Source of the DNA: Streptomyces sp. AC558_RSS880
GTDB taxonomy: Bacteria; Actinomycetota; Actinomycetes; Streptomycetales; Streptomycetaceae
Direction: 5' to 3'
Length of the DNA stretch: 64,000 nt
NCBI RefSeq assembly: GCF_019049255.1
Contig: NZ_JAGMUJ010000030.1
Span: 1-64,000, forward strand
Position 1 is the first letter of the stretch, and each line of letters opens with the position of its first letter. The position numbers were made by a program, and so were the translations under genes. A model generated the notes under the pieces. The model had not been told where the DNA came from. It did no database searches and saw nothing but the letters and a program-made list of their open reading frames with translations. Below, piece after piece: positions 7,474 through 16,019 of the stretch.

Positions 7474-9675
7474 TTGAATACAGCACGACGATCCAGACGC
7501 CTCGCGGCCACCGTTCTCGCCGCCGCACTCGCCGGGACCGGACTCACCGTCGCCGTCGCGCCCGCGGCGCACGCGGCCGCATCCGACAGCGTGGCCAAGC
7601 TGCCGTTCACCACGTACTCGGCGCTGGCCGTCGACAACGTCCATCAGCGTGTCTTCCTCGCCGACGCCAACCTCGGCTCCTCCAGCAACACCGGGCAGAT
7701 CGCCGTCTACGACTTCACGGGCGTGCGCGTCTCCACCATCACCCTGCCGTACCACGCCTCCGGCCTGGCGCTCAGCGCCGACGCCGGCACCCTCTTCGCC
7801 GGGGACCGCTACCGGCTCTACGCCTACGACACCACCACGCTCGCACTCAAGAGCACGGCCAACGCCAACAGCGACTACTGCGGTCGGGAAGTCGTCGTCG
7901 CGGGCGGTAAGCCTTACTACACCTCGCAGGTGGCCGACCCTCTCTCCCAGTGCTCCACGGCCACGTCCCACATGGACACGGTCGTCAACGGCGGCTGGCA
8001 GCGCACCGGCTGGAACGACTCCGGCAAGCTCCTGCTGGAGGGCGGCCCGAACGACACGTTCGTGATGGGCCAGGGGGTGCTCAACTCCTCGGCGCCCAAC
8101 CCGTTCGTCAGCGTCTTCGACGGCAGCGGAGAGACCCCCGTACGGAACGCCACCCGCCGGTTCGCCGACAGCGCGGGCAACGGCGCCCTGAACCTGAAGG
8201 ACATCGCCGTCTCCCCGGACGGCACGAAGGTCGCTCTCGCCGACGCCTCCGCCGGCACCCGGTTGCTGAACACCGGCGACCTGTCGGACGACGCGAACGG
8301 TTACCAGGCCCTGCCCACGGGCGCCACCGCCAGCTCGGTCGCCTTCAGCGGCGACGGCACGTACATCGCACGCGGCGCCTCGGCCACCGGCGCCACCCCC
8401 GACCTGCTGGTCCAGCCCGCCGACCCGACTGATTCCACCGCCCCGCTCGAGTTCGTCTTCGAGGGCAGCCAGGACGGCGACCGTGTCGCGCCGCGCGGCA
8501 TGGAGTGGTCGGCCGACGGCTCCCGTCTCTTCGCGGTCACCACCAACGCGGCCGGCAACCAGTACTGGCTGCACATCGTCCAGCCGCCGGCCGTCCAGTA
8601 CGACAGCCGCTTCACCGGCGGGCTGACCCACAGCCAGGCCACCGCCGGCGAGCCGCTGGCGGTGCGCGGGAAGCTGGAGTTCGACGGCCCGGCCCCCGCC
8701 GAGCCGCTGAAGGTCACGGCGACCCGCACGGACGCGAACGGCACGCACGAGCTGGGCACCGCGACCGTCAAGGCGGACGGCACCTTCACCGTCCTCGACG
8801 AGCCGGACCTGGTCGGCGACGCCACGTACACCGTGTCGTTCCTCGGCGACCTCACCCACCGCCCGGCCACCGACGTCACCCACACGGTGTCCGTCGGCAA
8901 GGCGGCCAGCTCGATCGCGCTCACGGCTCCGGCGGAGGCGTCGATGAGCACCGGCGTCCGGATCACCGGCACGTTCGCCGCGCAGGGCAAGGCGCTGCCG
9001 GAGCGGGCCGTGCTGAAGGTGGAGCGCGCCGACCGGCTCGGCACCGGCACGTTGTCGTCGGTGACGGTCGCCGCCGACGGCACCTTCACCATCGACGATC
9101 TGCCGCGCACCCGGCGCGAGACGACCTACACGGTCAGCTGGCCCGTCGACGGTGGGGGATGTGTGGCGCCCGGTCCGCGCGTCGCTGCGGGTGCACGCGG
9201 ACCGGGGCCGTCGGGGGGAGCCCCCGTGGGGGCTCAGTGGGAGGACGCGAGGGCGCGCGGCTCCAGGGCCGCGGTGTGCGCGTCCATCCGCTCGGCGGCG
9301 AGGATCGCAGCCGCCGTGTCGGCGCGGGAGGCGGCGACGACCAGGGCGCGGCCGGCGAGCGCGTGGGCCCGCCGGTGCAGGGCCGCCGCGTTCGGCTCGC
9401 GACCCGTCGTGGTCGCCGACGCGCGGGCTGGCGTACGTCCTCCCCGCAGGCGGGTTATCTGCCCGGCGAGCCGCTCGGCCGCGGCGTCCAGATCGGCCGA
9501 GGGGACCGCCGCGCGCAGCTCGTCGGTGACGGCGAGCAGCGCGGCGAGATGCCCCGCGAGCTGGATGTCCAGCTCTTCCTCACGGGAGCGGTGGGGGAAG
9601 TCGTGGGGGGTGCCGGCCATCGTGCTGTGGACCGACTTGGCACGGATCGGTTCGTACATGGATGGCCTCCTGTGA
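7474..9675 (+). CDS. Secreted beta-propeller protein with Ig-like repeats; 3' end disrupted
   Basis: The TTG at 7474 is preceded by GGGGGG. Residues 1-36 are a classical signal peptide ending AAHAAA. Then come propeller-type repeats (FTTYSALAVDNVHQRVFLAD, ALSADAGTLFAGD, LKDIAVSPDGTKVALAD, VAFSGDGTYIARG, MEWSADGSRLFAV). From about residue 370 there are two Ig-like beta-sandwich repeats, each with a V.ADGTFT.-D.P core. Near 9150 the recognisable sequence (TYTVSWPVDGG) ends in a five-G run; shifting frame there gives the domain-like DVWRPVRASLRVHADR. As written, the frame runs on to 9675 across the opposite gene with arginine/alanine-rich text, so the true end is near 9150-9230. Confidence 0.6.
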   Translation: MNTARRSRRLAATVLAAALAGTGLTVAVAPAAHAAASDSVAKLPFTTYSALAVDNVHQRVFLADANLGSSSNTGQIAVYDFTGVRVSTITLPYHASGLALSADAGTLFAGDRYRLYAYDTTTLALKSTANANSDYCGREVVVAGGKPYYTSQVADPLSQCSTATSHMDTVVNGGWQRTGWNDSGKLLLEGGPNDTFVMGQGVLNSSAPNPFVSVFDGSGETPVRNATRRFADSAGNGALNLKDIAVSPDGTKVALADASAGTRLLNTGDLSDDANGYQALPTGATASSVAFSGDGTYIARGASATGATPDLLVQPADPTDSTAPLEFVFEGSQDGDRVAPRGMEWSADGSRLFAVTTNAAGNQYWLHIVQPPAVQYDSRFTGGLTHSQATAGEPLAVRGKLEFDGPAPAEPLKVTATRTDANGTHELGTATVKADGTFTVLDEPDLVGDATYTVSFLGDLTHRPATDVTHTVSVGKAASSIALTAPAEASMSTGVRITGTFAAQGKALPERAVLKVERADRLGTGTLSSVTVAADGTFTIDDLPRTRRETTYTVSWPVDGGGCVAPGPRVAAGARGPGPSGGAPVGAQWEDARARGSRAAVCASIRSAARIAAAVSAREAATTRARPASAWARRCRAAAFGSRPVVVADARAGVRPPRRRVICPASRSAAASRSAEGTAARSSSVTASSAARCPASWMSSSSSRERWGKSWGVPAIVLWTDLARIGSYMDGLL
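9218..9235. terminator. Hairpin between convergent genes
   Basis: GAGCCCCC and GGGGGCTC form an 8-bp inverted repeat around a 2-base centre. It lies at the meeting point of the beta-propeller gene (+) and the 9234-9659 gene (-). There is no T-run, as is common for Streptomyces bidirectional terminators. Confidence 0.5.
9234..9659 (-). CDS. Small alpha-helical protein of unknown function
   Basis: 141 residues from ATG 9659 (MYEPIRAKSVHSTMAG), chosen because a perfect AGGAGG lies 6-12 bases upstream. The sequence is rich in alanine and arginine and predicted helical (LDIQLAGHLAALLAVTDELR; ADLDAAAERLAGQITRLRGG), with no signal peptide, cysteine or known motif. A Fur/PerR-like inverted repeat lies 39-53 bases upstream of the start, so metal- or peroxide-dependent control is possible. 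The 3' end overlaps the disrupted tail of the opposite gene. Confidence 0.65.
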   Translation of the reverse strand: MYEPIRAKSVHSTMAGTPHDFPHRSREEELDIQLAGHLAALLAVTDELRAAVPSADLDAAAERLAGQITRLRGGRTPARASATTTGREPNAAALHRRAHALAGRALVVAASRADTAAAILAAERMDAHTAALEPRALASSH

Positions 9676-9697
9676 TGCAACAGGAAACCATCCTAGC

Positions 9698-9712
9698 TTG
9701 GATTCAGTCTAA
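9698..9712 (-). promoter_or_regulatory. 7-1-7 inverted repeat resembling a Fur/PerR-family box
   Basis: TTGGATT-C-AGTCTAA is a 7-1-7 inverted repeat in which 5 of 7 arm pairs match. It resembles the TTAGACT-n-AGTCTAA type boxes of FurA/CatR-class regulators in streptomycetes. It is the only AT-rich dyad in the intergenic space and lies just upstream of the 9234-9659 gene. Binding is inferred. Confidence 0.4.
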
Positions 9713-9750
9713 AGTTGAGTCGTTCATAAAAAGGATGTTCGCGAAAGGTC

Positions 9751-10962
9751 TCAGGGCTGGCCGTAACCGTCCAGGAAGCGGGCGATCCGCCCGACCGCGT
9801 CCCGCAGGTCGGTGACCGACGGCAGGGTCACCACCCGGAAGTGGTCCGGCTCCGGCCAGTTGAAGCCGGTGCCCTGGACCACCATGATCTTCTCGCGGCG
9901 CAGCAGGTCGAGCACCATCCGCCGGTCGTCCTTGATCTTGAAGACGTCGGGGTCGAGCCGCGGGAAGAGGTACAGCGCCCCCTTCGGCTTCACACAGCTC
10001 ACGCCCGGGATCTGGGTCAGCAGCTCGTACGCCGTGTCCCGCTGCTCGCGCAGCCGCCCGCCCGGCAGCACCAGGTCGTTGATCGTCTGGCGTCCGCTGA
10101 GCGCCGCGACCACGCCGTGCTGGCCCGGCATGTTCGCGCACAGGCGCATGTTCGCCAGGATCGTCAGGCCCTCGATGTAGGAGTCGGCGTGGGCGCGCGG
10201 GCCCGAGATCGACATCCAGCCCACCCGGTAGCCGGCCACCCGGTACGCCTTCGACATGCCGTTGAAGGTGAGGGTGAGCAGATCGGGGGCTACGGAGGCG
10301 GTGGGGATGTGCTTCGCGTCGTCGTAGAGGATCTTGTCGTAGATCTCGTCCGAGCAGACCAGCAGGTTGTGGCGGCGGGCGATGTCGGTGAGGCCCTTGA
10401 CGACCGCCTCGTCGTAGACCGCGCCGGTCGGGTTGTTCGGGTTGATGATGACGATCGCCTTGGTGCGGTCGGTGACCTTGCGCTCCACGTCGGCGAGGTC
10501 CGGCATCCAGTCGGACTGCTCGTCGCAGCGGTAGTGCACCGCCGTGCCGCCGGAGAGGGAGACGGCCGCCGTCCACAGCGGGTAGTCGGGCGCGGGGACG
10601 AGCACCTCGTCGCCGTCGTCCAGCAGGCCCTGCATCGCCATCACGATCAGCTCGGAGACGCCGTTGCCGATGAAGACGTGCTCGACGTCGGTCTCGATGC
10701 CGAGGGTCTGGTTGTGCATGACGACCGCCCGGCGCGCGGCCAGCAGGCCCTTCGCGTCGCCGTAGCCGTGTGCCGTCGACACGTTGCGGAGGATGTCCTC
10801 CAGGATCTCGGGCGGGCACTCGAAGCCGAACGCCGCCGGGTTGCCGGTGTTCAGCTTGAGGATGCGGTGACCGGCCGCTTCCAGCCGCATCGCCTCCTCG
10901 AGCACCGGGCCCCGGATCTCGTAACAGACGTTGGCGAGCTTGGTCGACTGGATCACCTGCAT
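9751..10962 (-). CDS. PLP-dependent aminotransferase (alanine aminotransferase-like, class I/II)
   Basis: 403 residues, the usual length for class I/II aminotransferases. Visible signatures: GYGDAKGLLAARRAVV (substrate region), INPNNPTGAVY at ~173-183, CSDEIYDKILYDD, and the PLP-lysine block FNGMSKAYRVAGYRVGW with the Schiff-base lysine at about 238. A C-terminal FRVVTLPS supplies the substrate-carboxylate arginine. The overall pattern matches AlaA/YfbQ-type glutamate-pyruvate aminotransferases, cytosolic enzymes that make alanine from pyruvate. The start at 10962 (ATG) gives the conserved MQVIQSTKLANV opening. It is transcribed alone, and its start is divergent from the next gene. Confidence 0.88.
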   Translation of the reverse strand: MQVIQSTKLANVCYEIRGPVLEEAMRLEAAGHRILKLNTGNPAAFGFECPPEILEDILRNVSTAHGYGDAKGLLAARRAVVMHNQTLGIETDVEHVFIGNGVSELIVMAMQGLLDDGDEVLVPAPDYPLWTAAVSLSGGTAVHYRCDEQSDWMPDLADVERKVTDRTKAIVIINPNNPTGAVYDEAVVKGLTDIARRHNLLVCSDEIYDKILYDDAKHIPTASVAPDLLTLTFNGMSKAYRVAGYRVGWMSISGPRAHADSYIEGLTILANMRLCANMPGQHGVVAALSGRQTINDLVLPGGRLREQRDTAYELLTQIPGVSCVKPKGALYLFPRLDPDVFKIKDDRRMVLDLLRREKIMVVQGTGFNWPEPDHFRVVTLPSVTDLRDAVGRIARFLDGYGQP

Positions 10963-11072
10963 GCTGGGAGCTTACGGCCCGGTATGGACCCTCGGACCGT
11001 GTTTTCCGCCACGTGAGACGCTCCGATTCGGATGGTTTGTCCGCTCACTGTCCTCGGAGCGCCCCGCTTCCC

Positions 11073-11078
11073 TACAAT
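11073..11078 (+). promoter_or_regulatory. Probable -10 box of a leaderless transcript
   Basis: TACAAT ends 8 bases before the ATG at 11087, so transcription would start at or within a base or two of the start codon. No ribosome site precedes the ATG. The -35 region (around 11049-11054, TGTCCT) is weak. Confidence 0.4.
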
Positions 11079-11086
11079 GCGCCGCC

Positions 11087-11899
11087 ATGTCCATCCCTTC
11101 TCCGTACGCCGATGGGGGGAACGGCACGCCGGCGCCCCAGGGTCCGCCGAACGTGTACCTCCCGCAGACCGCCCCGCCCCCGGAGTACGACGCGTACGTC
11201 GACCCGGCGAGTGCTCACGGCTGGCAGAACGCGTACGACGAGACGCGCGAGCTGCCGTCGGTGGGGGAGCAGGACGCGTCCTCCGTACGAGGGGAGGACG
11301 GGCCGCGGCCCGGCGTGCCCGGTCCCCGTGAGGGCGGCGTGGCCGCGGACGGTGCGGGACGCTCGCGCCGGGGCTCGGGCAGGCGCGGCCGGCGTGCGGC
11401 CGGCGCCCGGCGCTCGCGCCGCGCGGTGGCGGTCGCCGGAGCGGTGGGCGCGGTGTCGGTGGCGGCGCTGATCGCGGGGTTCGCCTTCTCGGGCTCGCCG
11501 TCCGGCGTTTCCGGCGGCAAGGGCGGCCGTACGGGACCGACGGCCGGGGAGGCCGGGGAGGCCGGGGCGTCGTCCGGGGAACCGGGTGCGTCGTCCGGGG
11601 AGCCGGGCGCGTCCCTTCCCGCCGGGGAGCCGTCCGCCGGCGGCGGCCCCTCGGCCGGTCGGGGCTCCCCGGGGGCGAGCGTCCCGGACGAGGACCGGAA
11701 GGGCGAAGAGGACCCGTCCGGCGGGATGTCGGCCGAGCCGTCGACCGAGTCGTCGGCCGAGCCGTCGACCGGCACCACCACCGCACCGGCGGACGACCCG
11801 ACGGTGGCTCCCCCCGTCACCACGGAGCCGGGCGACCCCGACCCGAGCGACTCCGACGACCGGCCGGGGAGGGGGCAGGGGCCGAAGTGGTCCAGGTGA
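11087..11899 (+). CDS. Single-pass membrane protein with proline/serine/glycine-rich tail
   Basis: 270 residues. Residues 1-~105 are cytoplasmic and end in a very basic stretch (RSRRGSGRRGRRAAGARRSR); a single membrane segment follows (VAVAGAVGAVSVAALIAGFAF, ~108-128). The rest is low-complexity, exported sequence rich in G, E, P and S with short repeats such as GEPGASSGEPGAS and PSTESSAEPST. No enzyme domain is visible. Such proteins often act as wall-spanning anchors, but no function can be assigned. The mRNA is probably leaderless. Confidence 0.6.
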   Translation: MSIPSPYADGGNGTPAPQGPPNVYLPQTAPPPEYDAYVDPASAHGWQNAYDETRELPSVGEQDASSVRGEDGPRPGVPGPREGGVAADGAGRSRRGSGRRGRRAAGARRSRRAVAVAGAVGAVSVAALIAGFAFSGSPSGVSGGKGGRTGPTAGEAGEAGASSGEPGASSGEPGASLPAGEPSAGGGPSAGRGSPGASVPDEDRKGEEDPSGGMSAEPSTESSAEPSTGTTTAPADDPTVAPPVTTEPGDPDPSDSDDRPGRGQGPKWSR

Positions 11900-12037
11900 C
11901 GACCGCCCGCCCCTTCATCCCCTCCGCCCCCTCCGTCCATCACCTTCACACGGACTCTCCCCGCGCCCGTCGCCTCCGCCCCCGCCCCCTCGGGGGACCC
12001 TGATCACGCGACGAAGCTACCGGCCGGAAACAAGTCC

Positions 12038-12067
12038 TTGTCCCCTCGCCGCTCACGTGCTGACAAT
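12038..12067 (+). promoter_or_regulatory. Candidate housekeeping promoter for the secreted protease
   Basis: TTGTCC (12038-12043) and GACAAT (12062-12067) are separated by 18 bases, close to the HrdB-type consensus. The protease start is 67 bases further on. Confidence 0.4.
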
Positions 12068-12133
12068 GCGCATGACAATTCTGTGGGCGGCCGGAGGATT
12101 CCCGGCCGCCCGACGCCGCAAGAGGGGACCCCC

Positions 12134-13066
12134 ATGAGAAAACCTCTCGTCGTCGCGCTCTGCGCCCTGGCCTTCGCCGGGGCGGGCGCGACTCCCGCGG
12201 TCGCCGCCGCGCCTTCCCCCACGGGCGCGGACACGACCACGGACGCGGTCCCGACCACGCTGACGGATGTCGTCAACGGCGTGGTCGGGACCGCGGCGGA
12301 CACCCTGTCCGGACTCACCGCGCCCGAGGAGGGCGCGGTGAACTTCGCCGGGACCGTCTCGCTCAGCAACTGCTCCGGCTCCGTCGTCCGCATGCCCGGC
12401 TCGGCGGACGACGACCCGGCACTCGTGCTCACCAACGGCCACTGCCTGGAGAGCGGCTTCCCCGCACCCGGCCAGGTCCTCGTCGACCGGGCGTCCAGCC
12501 GCACCTTCGGACTGCTGAACTCCGCCGGCTCCAAGGTCGCCACCCTGCGCGCCGACCGGCTCGTCTACGCGACCATGACCGACACGGACGCCGCGATCTA
12601 CCGGCTGGGCACGACGTACGCGCAGATCAAGAGCGCGTACGGCATCGACGCGCTGAAGCTGAGCGGCACCCGCCCGACGGCCGGTACGGCCATCAGCGTG
12701 GTGTCCGGCTACTGGAAGCGGATCTACACCTGCTCCATCGACGGATTCGCGTACCGCATGAAGGAGGGGGACTGGACCTGGAAGGACTCGGTCCGTTACA
12801 CCTCCGCCTGCGACACCATCGGCGGCACCTCCGGTTCACCGGTCGTCGACGGCGCCACCGGCCAGGTGGTCGCCGTCAACAACACCGGCAACACGGACGG
12901 CGAGCGCTGCACGGTCAACAACCCGTGCGAGGTCGACGAGAACGGCCGGGTCACGGTCCGCCAGGGCATCAACTACGCCCAGCAGACCTACCTGTTCCCC
13001 GCCTGTTTCGGCGTGGACAACAAGCTCGACCTGAGCGCGAGCGGCTGCGCCGTCCCCAAGCCGTAA
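12134..13066 (+). CDS. Secreted trypsin-like serine protease
   Basis: 310 residues from ATG 12134, with GAGGGGA 6-12 bases upstream. Residues 1-26 are a signal peptide ending AVAAA. The catalytic triad is readable: His in VLTNGHC (~103), Asp in MTDTDAAIY (~152) and Ser in IGGTSGSPV (~233). Paired cysteines (YTCS...SACD; ERCTVNNPC) suggest disulfides outside the cell. It resembles V8/trypsin-like peptidases of Streptomyces and lacks a separate binding domain. A possible propeptide (residues ~27-65) follows the signal. It is convergent with the D-aminoacylase gene. Confidence 0.85.
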   Translation: MRKPLVVALCALAFAGAGATPAVAAAPSPTGADTTTDAVPTTLTDVVNGVVGTAADTLSGLTAPEEGAVNFAGTVSLSNCSGSVVRMPGSADDDPALVLTNGHCLESGFPAPGQVLVDRASSRTFGLLNSAGSKVATLRADRLVYATMTDTDAAIYRLGTTYAQIKSAYGIDALKLSGTRPTAGTAISVVSGYWKRIYTCSIDGFAYRMKEGDWTWKDSVRYTSACDTIGGTSGSPVVDGATGQVVAVNNTGNTDGERCTVNNPCEVDENGRVTVRQGINYAQQTYLFPACFGVDNKLDLSASGCAVPKP

Positions 13067-13092
13067 GGACGTGAGGACGCGAGGGCGGGCGG

Positions 13093-14703
13093 TCAGCGGG
13101 GAGTCCTGCGGACCGCCCGTCCCGCCAGCACGTCCGTGCGCCGCCCGTCCTCGATCACGAACCGCCCGTCGACCAGCACGTACGGGATGCCCGTCGGCAG
13201 CGTCCGGGGCTCGGCGAAGGTCGACCCCGCGGCAACGGTCCTCGGGTCGAAGAGCACCAGGTCCGCCCGGTACCCCTCGCGGACCAGCCCCCGGTCCGGC
13301 AGCCGCAGCCGGGCGGCCGGGCGCGAGGTCAGGTGCGCCACGCACTCCTCCAGCGACAGCACCCCCAGCTCCCGCACGTAGTGCCCGAGGTAGTGCGGGA
13401 ACGTGCCGTACGCGCGCGGGTGCGGCTTGGCGCCCTGCAGGATGCCGTCCGAGCCGCCGGTGTGCACCCGGTGCCGCATGATCGCCCGTACGTTCTCCTC
13501 GTGGCCGACGTGCTGGAGGATCGTCGGGGCGAGCCTGTCCTTCAGCAGCAGCTCCCGCGCGACCGTCCAGGGCGACTCGCCGCGCGCCCGCGCCGACTCC
13601 AGGACCGTACGGCCCACGTACTCGCCGAGCACCGGGTCGCCGACCCCCGAGATCTCGATGGTCTCCCACTCCACGGGCACGCCGTGGCAGCCGTCCGAGC
13701 CGGTGACCTCCAAATGGTGCCGGATCCGCTCGGCGGTCCCGTCGTCGGCGAGCCGCCGCAGGATCTCCTCCGGACCGCCCTCGCTCGCCCAGCTCGGCAG
13801 CAGCGCCACGAGGGTGGTGCAGCCCGGGGTGTAGGGGTAGGTGTCGAGCGTGATGTCGGCCCCGGCGTCCAGCGCGTCGTCCAGCAGGGCCAGCAGTTCG
13901 GGCGCCCGGCCCTTGTTCACGCCGAAGTTCATCGTGGCGTGCGCGAGATGCAGCGGGCAGCCCGCTTCCCGCGTCAGCGCCACCATCTCCTCGTACGCCT
14001 CCAGCGCCCCGGCGCCGTACGAGCGGTGGTGCGGGCAGTAGTAACCGCCGTACGACGCCACCACCCGGCACAACTCGGTCAGTTCGGCGTCCTTGGCGTA
14101 CATGCCGGGCGTGTACGTCAGCCCCGACGACATGCCGACCGCGCCCTGCTCCATGCCCTCCGCGACCAACCGCCGCATCCGGTCCAGCTCTTCGGGCGTG
14201 GCCTCCCGGTCCTCCCAGCCGACGGCGAGCGCGCGGACCGTGCCCTGCGGGATCAGATACGCGGCGTTGACCGCGATGCCCCGGTCGAGCCGGTCCAGGT
14301 ACTCGCCCACCGACCGCCAGTCGACGTCGATGTCGTCGCCGGAGCCGTTCCACCCGGCGATCGCCCGGCGCACCTCGCCGAGCGTCCGGTCGTCGACCGG
14401 CGCGTACGACAGCCCGTCCTGGCCCAGGACCTCGAGGGTGACGCCCTGTGCGGCCTTGGCGCTGTGGTCGGGGTCGCGCAGCAGCGCCAGGTCGCTGTGG
14501 GCGTGCATGTCGATGAAGCCGGGGGCCAGCACCAGCCCCTCGGCGTCCAGTTCGCGGCGGGCCTTCGGGCGCTGACAGCCCGCGTCCGCCGCCTCCTTCA
14601 CGATGGAGACGATGCGGCCACCGTCCACCACCACGTCCGCGCGGTACGCGTGGTCGCCGGAGCCGTCGACGACGTCCGCGTCCCGGATGACGAGCTCTTC
14701 CAT
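13093..14703 (-). CDS. N-acyl-D-amino-acid deacylase (D-aminoacylase)
   Basis: 536 residues, typical for the amidohydrolase-fold D-aminoacylases that release D-amino acids from N-acyl derivatives. Metal-site signatures are seen: APGFIDMHAHSDL (HxH, ~60-70), VGMSSGLTYTPG, LAHATMNFG, DTYPYTPG and the C-terminal RADLVLFDP plus VLVDGRFV typical of the family. An AGGAGG ribosome site precedes ATG 14703. It starts 9 bases after the stop of the D-serine-dehydratase-like gene, so the two form an operon. Product D-amino acids would feed that enzyme and the RidA across the divergent promoter. Confidence 0.85.
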   Translation of the reverse strand: MEELVIRDADVVDGSGDHAYRADVVVDGGRIVSIVKEAADAGCQRPKARRELDAEGLVLAPGFIDMHAHSDLALLRDPDHSAKAAQGVTLEVLGQDGLSYAPVDDRTLGEVRRAIAGWNGSGDDIDVDWRSVGEYLDRLDRGIAVNAAYLIPQGTVRALAVGWEDREATPEELDRMRRLVAEGMEQGAVGMSSGLTYTPGMYAKDAELTELCRVVASYGGYYCPHHRSYGAGALEAYEEMVALTREAGCPLHLAHATMNFGVNKGRAPELLALLDDALDAGADITLDTYPYTPGCTTLVALLPSWASEGGPEEILRRLADDGTAERIRHHLEVTGSDGCHGVPVEWETIEISGVGDPVLGEYVGRTVLESARARGESPWTVARELLLKDRLAPTILQHVGHEENVRAIMRHRVHTGGSDGILQGAKPHPRAYGTFPHYLGHYVRELGVLSLEECVAHLTSRPAARLRLPDRGLVREGYRADLVLFDPRTVAAGSTFAEPRTLPTGIPYVLVDGRFVIEDGRRTDVLAGRAVRRTPR

Positions 14704-14712
14704 GCCGGCCTC

Positions 14713-15978
14713 CTAGAAGAACGTACGGACGTAGTCGACCACCGTGCCGTCCGCCTCGGCGACGGGAATGAGCACCCACTTGTCGAACGACGTGCACGGG
14801 TGCGACAGCCCGAGCCCCACCCAGTCTCCCACCTCCAGGTCGGCCTCCCCGGTGGTGCGCAGCCACGCGTGCTGGTCGGACAGCCCGGTCACCGAGATCC
14901 CGGTGGCCGGGCGCTCGCTCCCGTCCCGGCGGACCACCTGGGCGAACGGCAGATCGAGGTCGTGGGCCGCGTCCCGCTTGCCCGCGTTGGTGAACGCCTG
15001 CTCGGCGGACGGCCGGGACACCACCTGCGTCCACAGCCGGAACGCCGGTTCCAGCGCGCCCTCCTCCGGGACCCGGTTGAAGGGGGTCAGCTTGCGGTAG
15101 TGACCGTCGTCGTGCGAGACGTACGCGCCCGAGCGCAGCAGCTTCAGCACGGGCGCGGAGAGGTCCGGGACCTCGGCGAAGACATCGGCCACCGCGTCGA
15201 ACCAGGCGCTGCCGCCCGCGCTCACCACGATCTCGTCGAGGCCCGCGAACCGCCCCGCCTTGTCGAAGTCCACGGCGAGCGACACCAGCCGCCGCAGCCA
15301 GGCGTGCACCCGCTCCGGGTCCGCCCGCGGCACCTCGCCCTCGTACCCGGCGACCCCGACCAGCCGCAGCGCCCGCGCGCCCGCCACGGCGTCGGCGACG
15401 GCGGCGCACTCCGCCTCCGTCCGCACACCGGTGCGCGCGCCCTCCCCGGCGGCCAGCTCGACGACCACGTCCACGGGGCGGGAAGCCCCGGCGAGCGCCG
15501 CGTCCATCAGCTCGACCCCGCGCACGGAGTCGACGTAGCAGAGGAAACGGAACCCGGGGTCGGCGTCCAGCTCGGCGGCGATCCACCGCAGGGCCGCCGC
15601 GTCGATCAGCTCATTGGCGAGGAAGACCCGCTGGACCCCGAACGCCCGCGCCACCCGCACCTGGTGCGGAACCGCGAGCGTGATGCCCCACGCCCCGTGC
15701 TCGATCTGGCGGTGGAAGAGCTGCGGCGCCATGGAGGTCTTGCCGTGCGGCGCGAAGGCGAGCCCGTGCCGTGCGGCGTACGTCTCCATCAGCCTCAGAT
15801 TGTGCTCCAGGCGCTCGGCGGAGAGCGCGAGCACGGGGGTGGTGAAGCCGTCGGTGAAGAGGTTGCGGCGCTGGGCGGCCAGCTCGCCGACGGTCAGCCC
15901 CTCCGCGTCCGGCGGGAGGCCCTTGAAGCGGTGGTCGACCCGTTCCTCGGTGAGGCGGGCGAGAGCGTCGAGGACCAT
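14713..15978 (-). CDS. D-serine dehydratase-like / D-threonine aldolase-type PLP enzyme (fold type III)
   Basis: 421 residues. The N-terminal alanine-racemase-type barrel carries FAPHGKTSMAPQLF, whose lysine (~80) should bind PLP. GYEGEVP and SAGGSAWFD follow as in DSD1-type D-serine dehydratases. The C-terminal beta domain contains LSHPCTSFDKW, the His/Cys zinc-site motif of the family. The expected reaction is deamination of a D-hydroxy-amino acid to a 2-keto acid and ammonia. The substrate is not decided by sequence; D-serine, D-threonine or another D-amino acid are possible. It is first in the minus-strand operon, read from the divergent promoter at ~16000. Confidence 0.8.
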   Translation of the reverse strand: MVLDALARLTEERVDHRFKGLPPDAEGLTVGELAAQRRNLFTDGFTTPVLALSAERLEHNLRLMETYAARHGLAFAPHGKTSMAPQLFHRQIEHGAWGITLAVPHQVRVARAFGVQRVFLANELIDAAALRWIAAELDADPGFRFLCYVDSVRGVELMDAALAGASRPVDVVVELAAGEGARTGVRTEAECAAVADAVAGARALRLVGVAGYEGEVPRADPERVHAWLRRLVSLAVDFDKAGRFAGLDEIVVSAGGSAWFDAVADVFAEVPDLSAPVLKLLRSGAYVSHDDGHYRKLTPFNRVPEEGALEPAFRLWTQVVSRPSAEQAFTNAGKRDAAHDLDLPFAQVVRRDGSERPATGISVTGLSDQHAWLRTTGEADLEVGDWVGLGLSHPCTSFDKWVLIPVAEADGTVVDYVRTFF

Positions 15979-15998
15979 CGGAACCTCCCTGATCAGGT

Positions 15999-16019
15999 GT
16001 GTTGCACTGTCTGCAACAC
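15999..16019. promoter_or_regulatory. Perfect inverted-repeat operator between divergent catabolic units
   Basis: GTGTTGCA-CTGTC-TGCAACAC has a perfect 8-bp arm with a 5-base centre. It overlaps a plausible plus-strand -35 (TTGCAC, 16003-16008) whose -10 would be the TATAT at 16028. IclR-family proteins bind dyads of this size, and an IclR gene is third in the rightward unit, so it is the likely site of autoregulation and control of both arms. Confidence 0.55.

Noticed and set aside
6385..8883. 832-codon minus-strand frame opposite the beta-propeller gene
   Set aside because: Shadow of the secreted protein; no start signal and no family.
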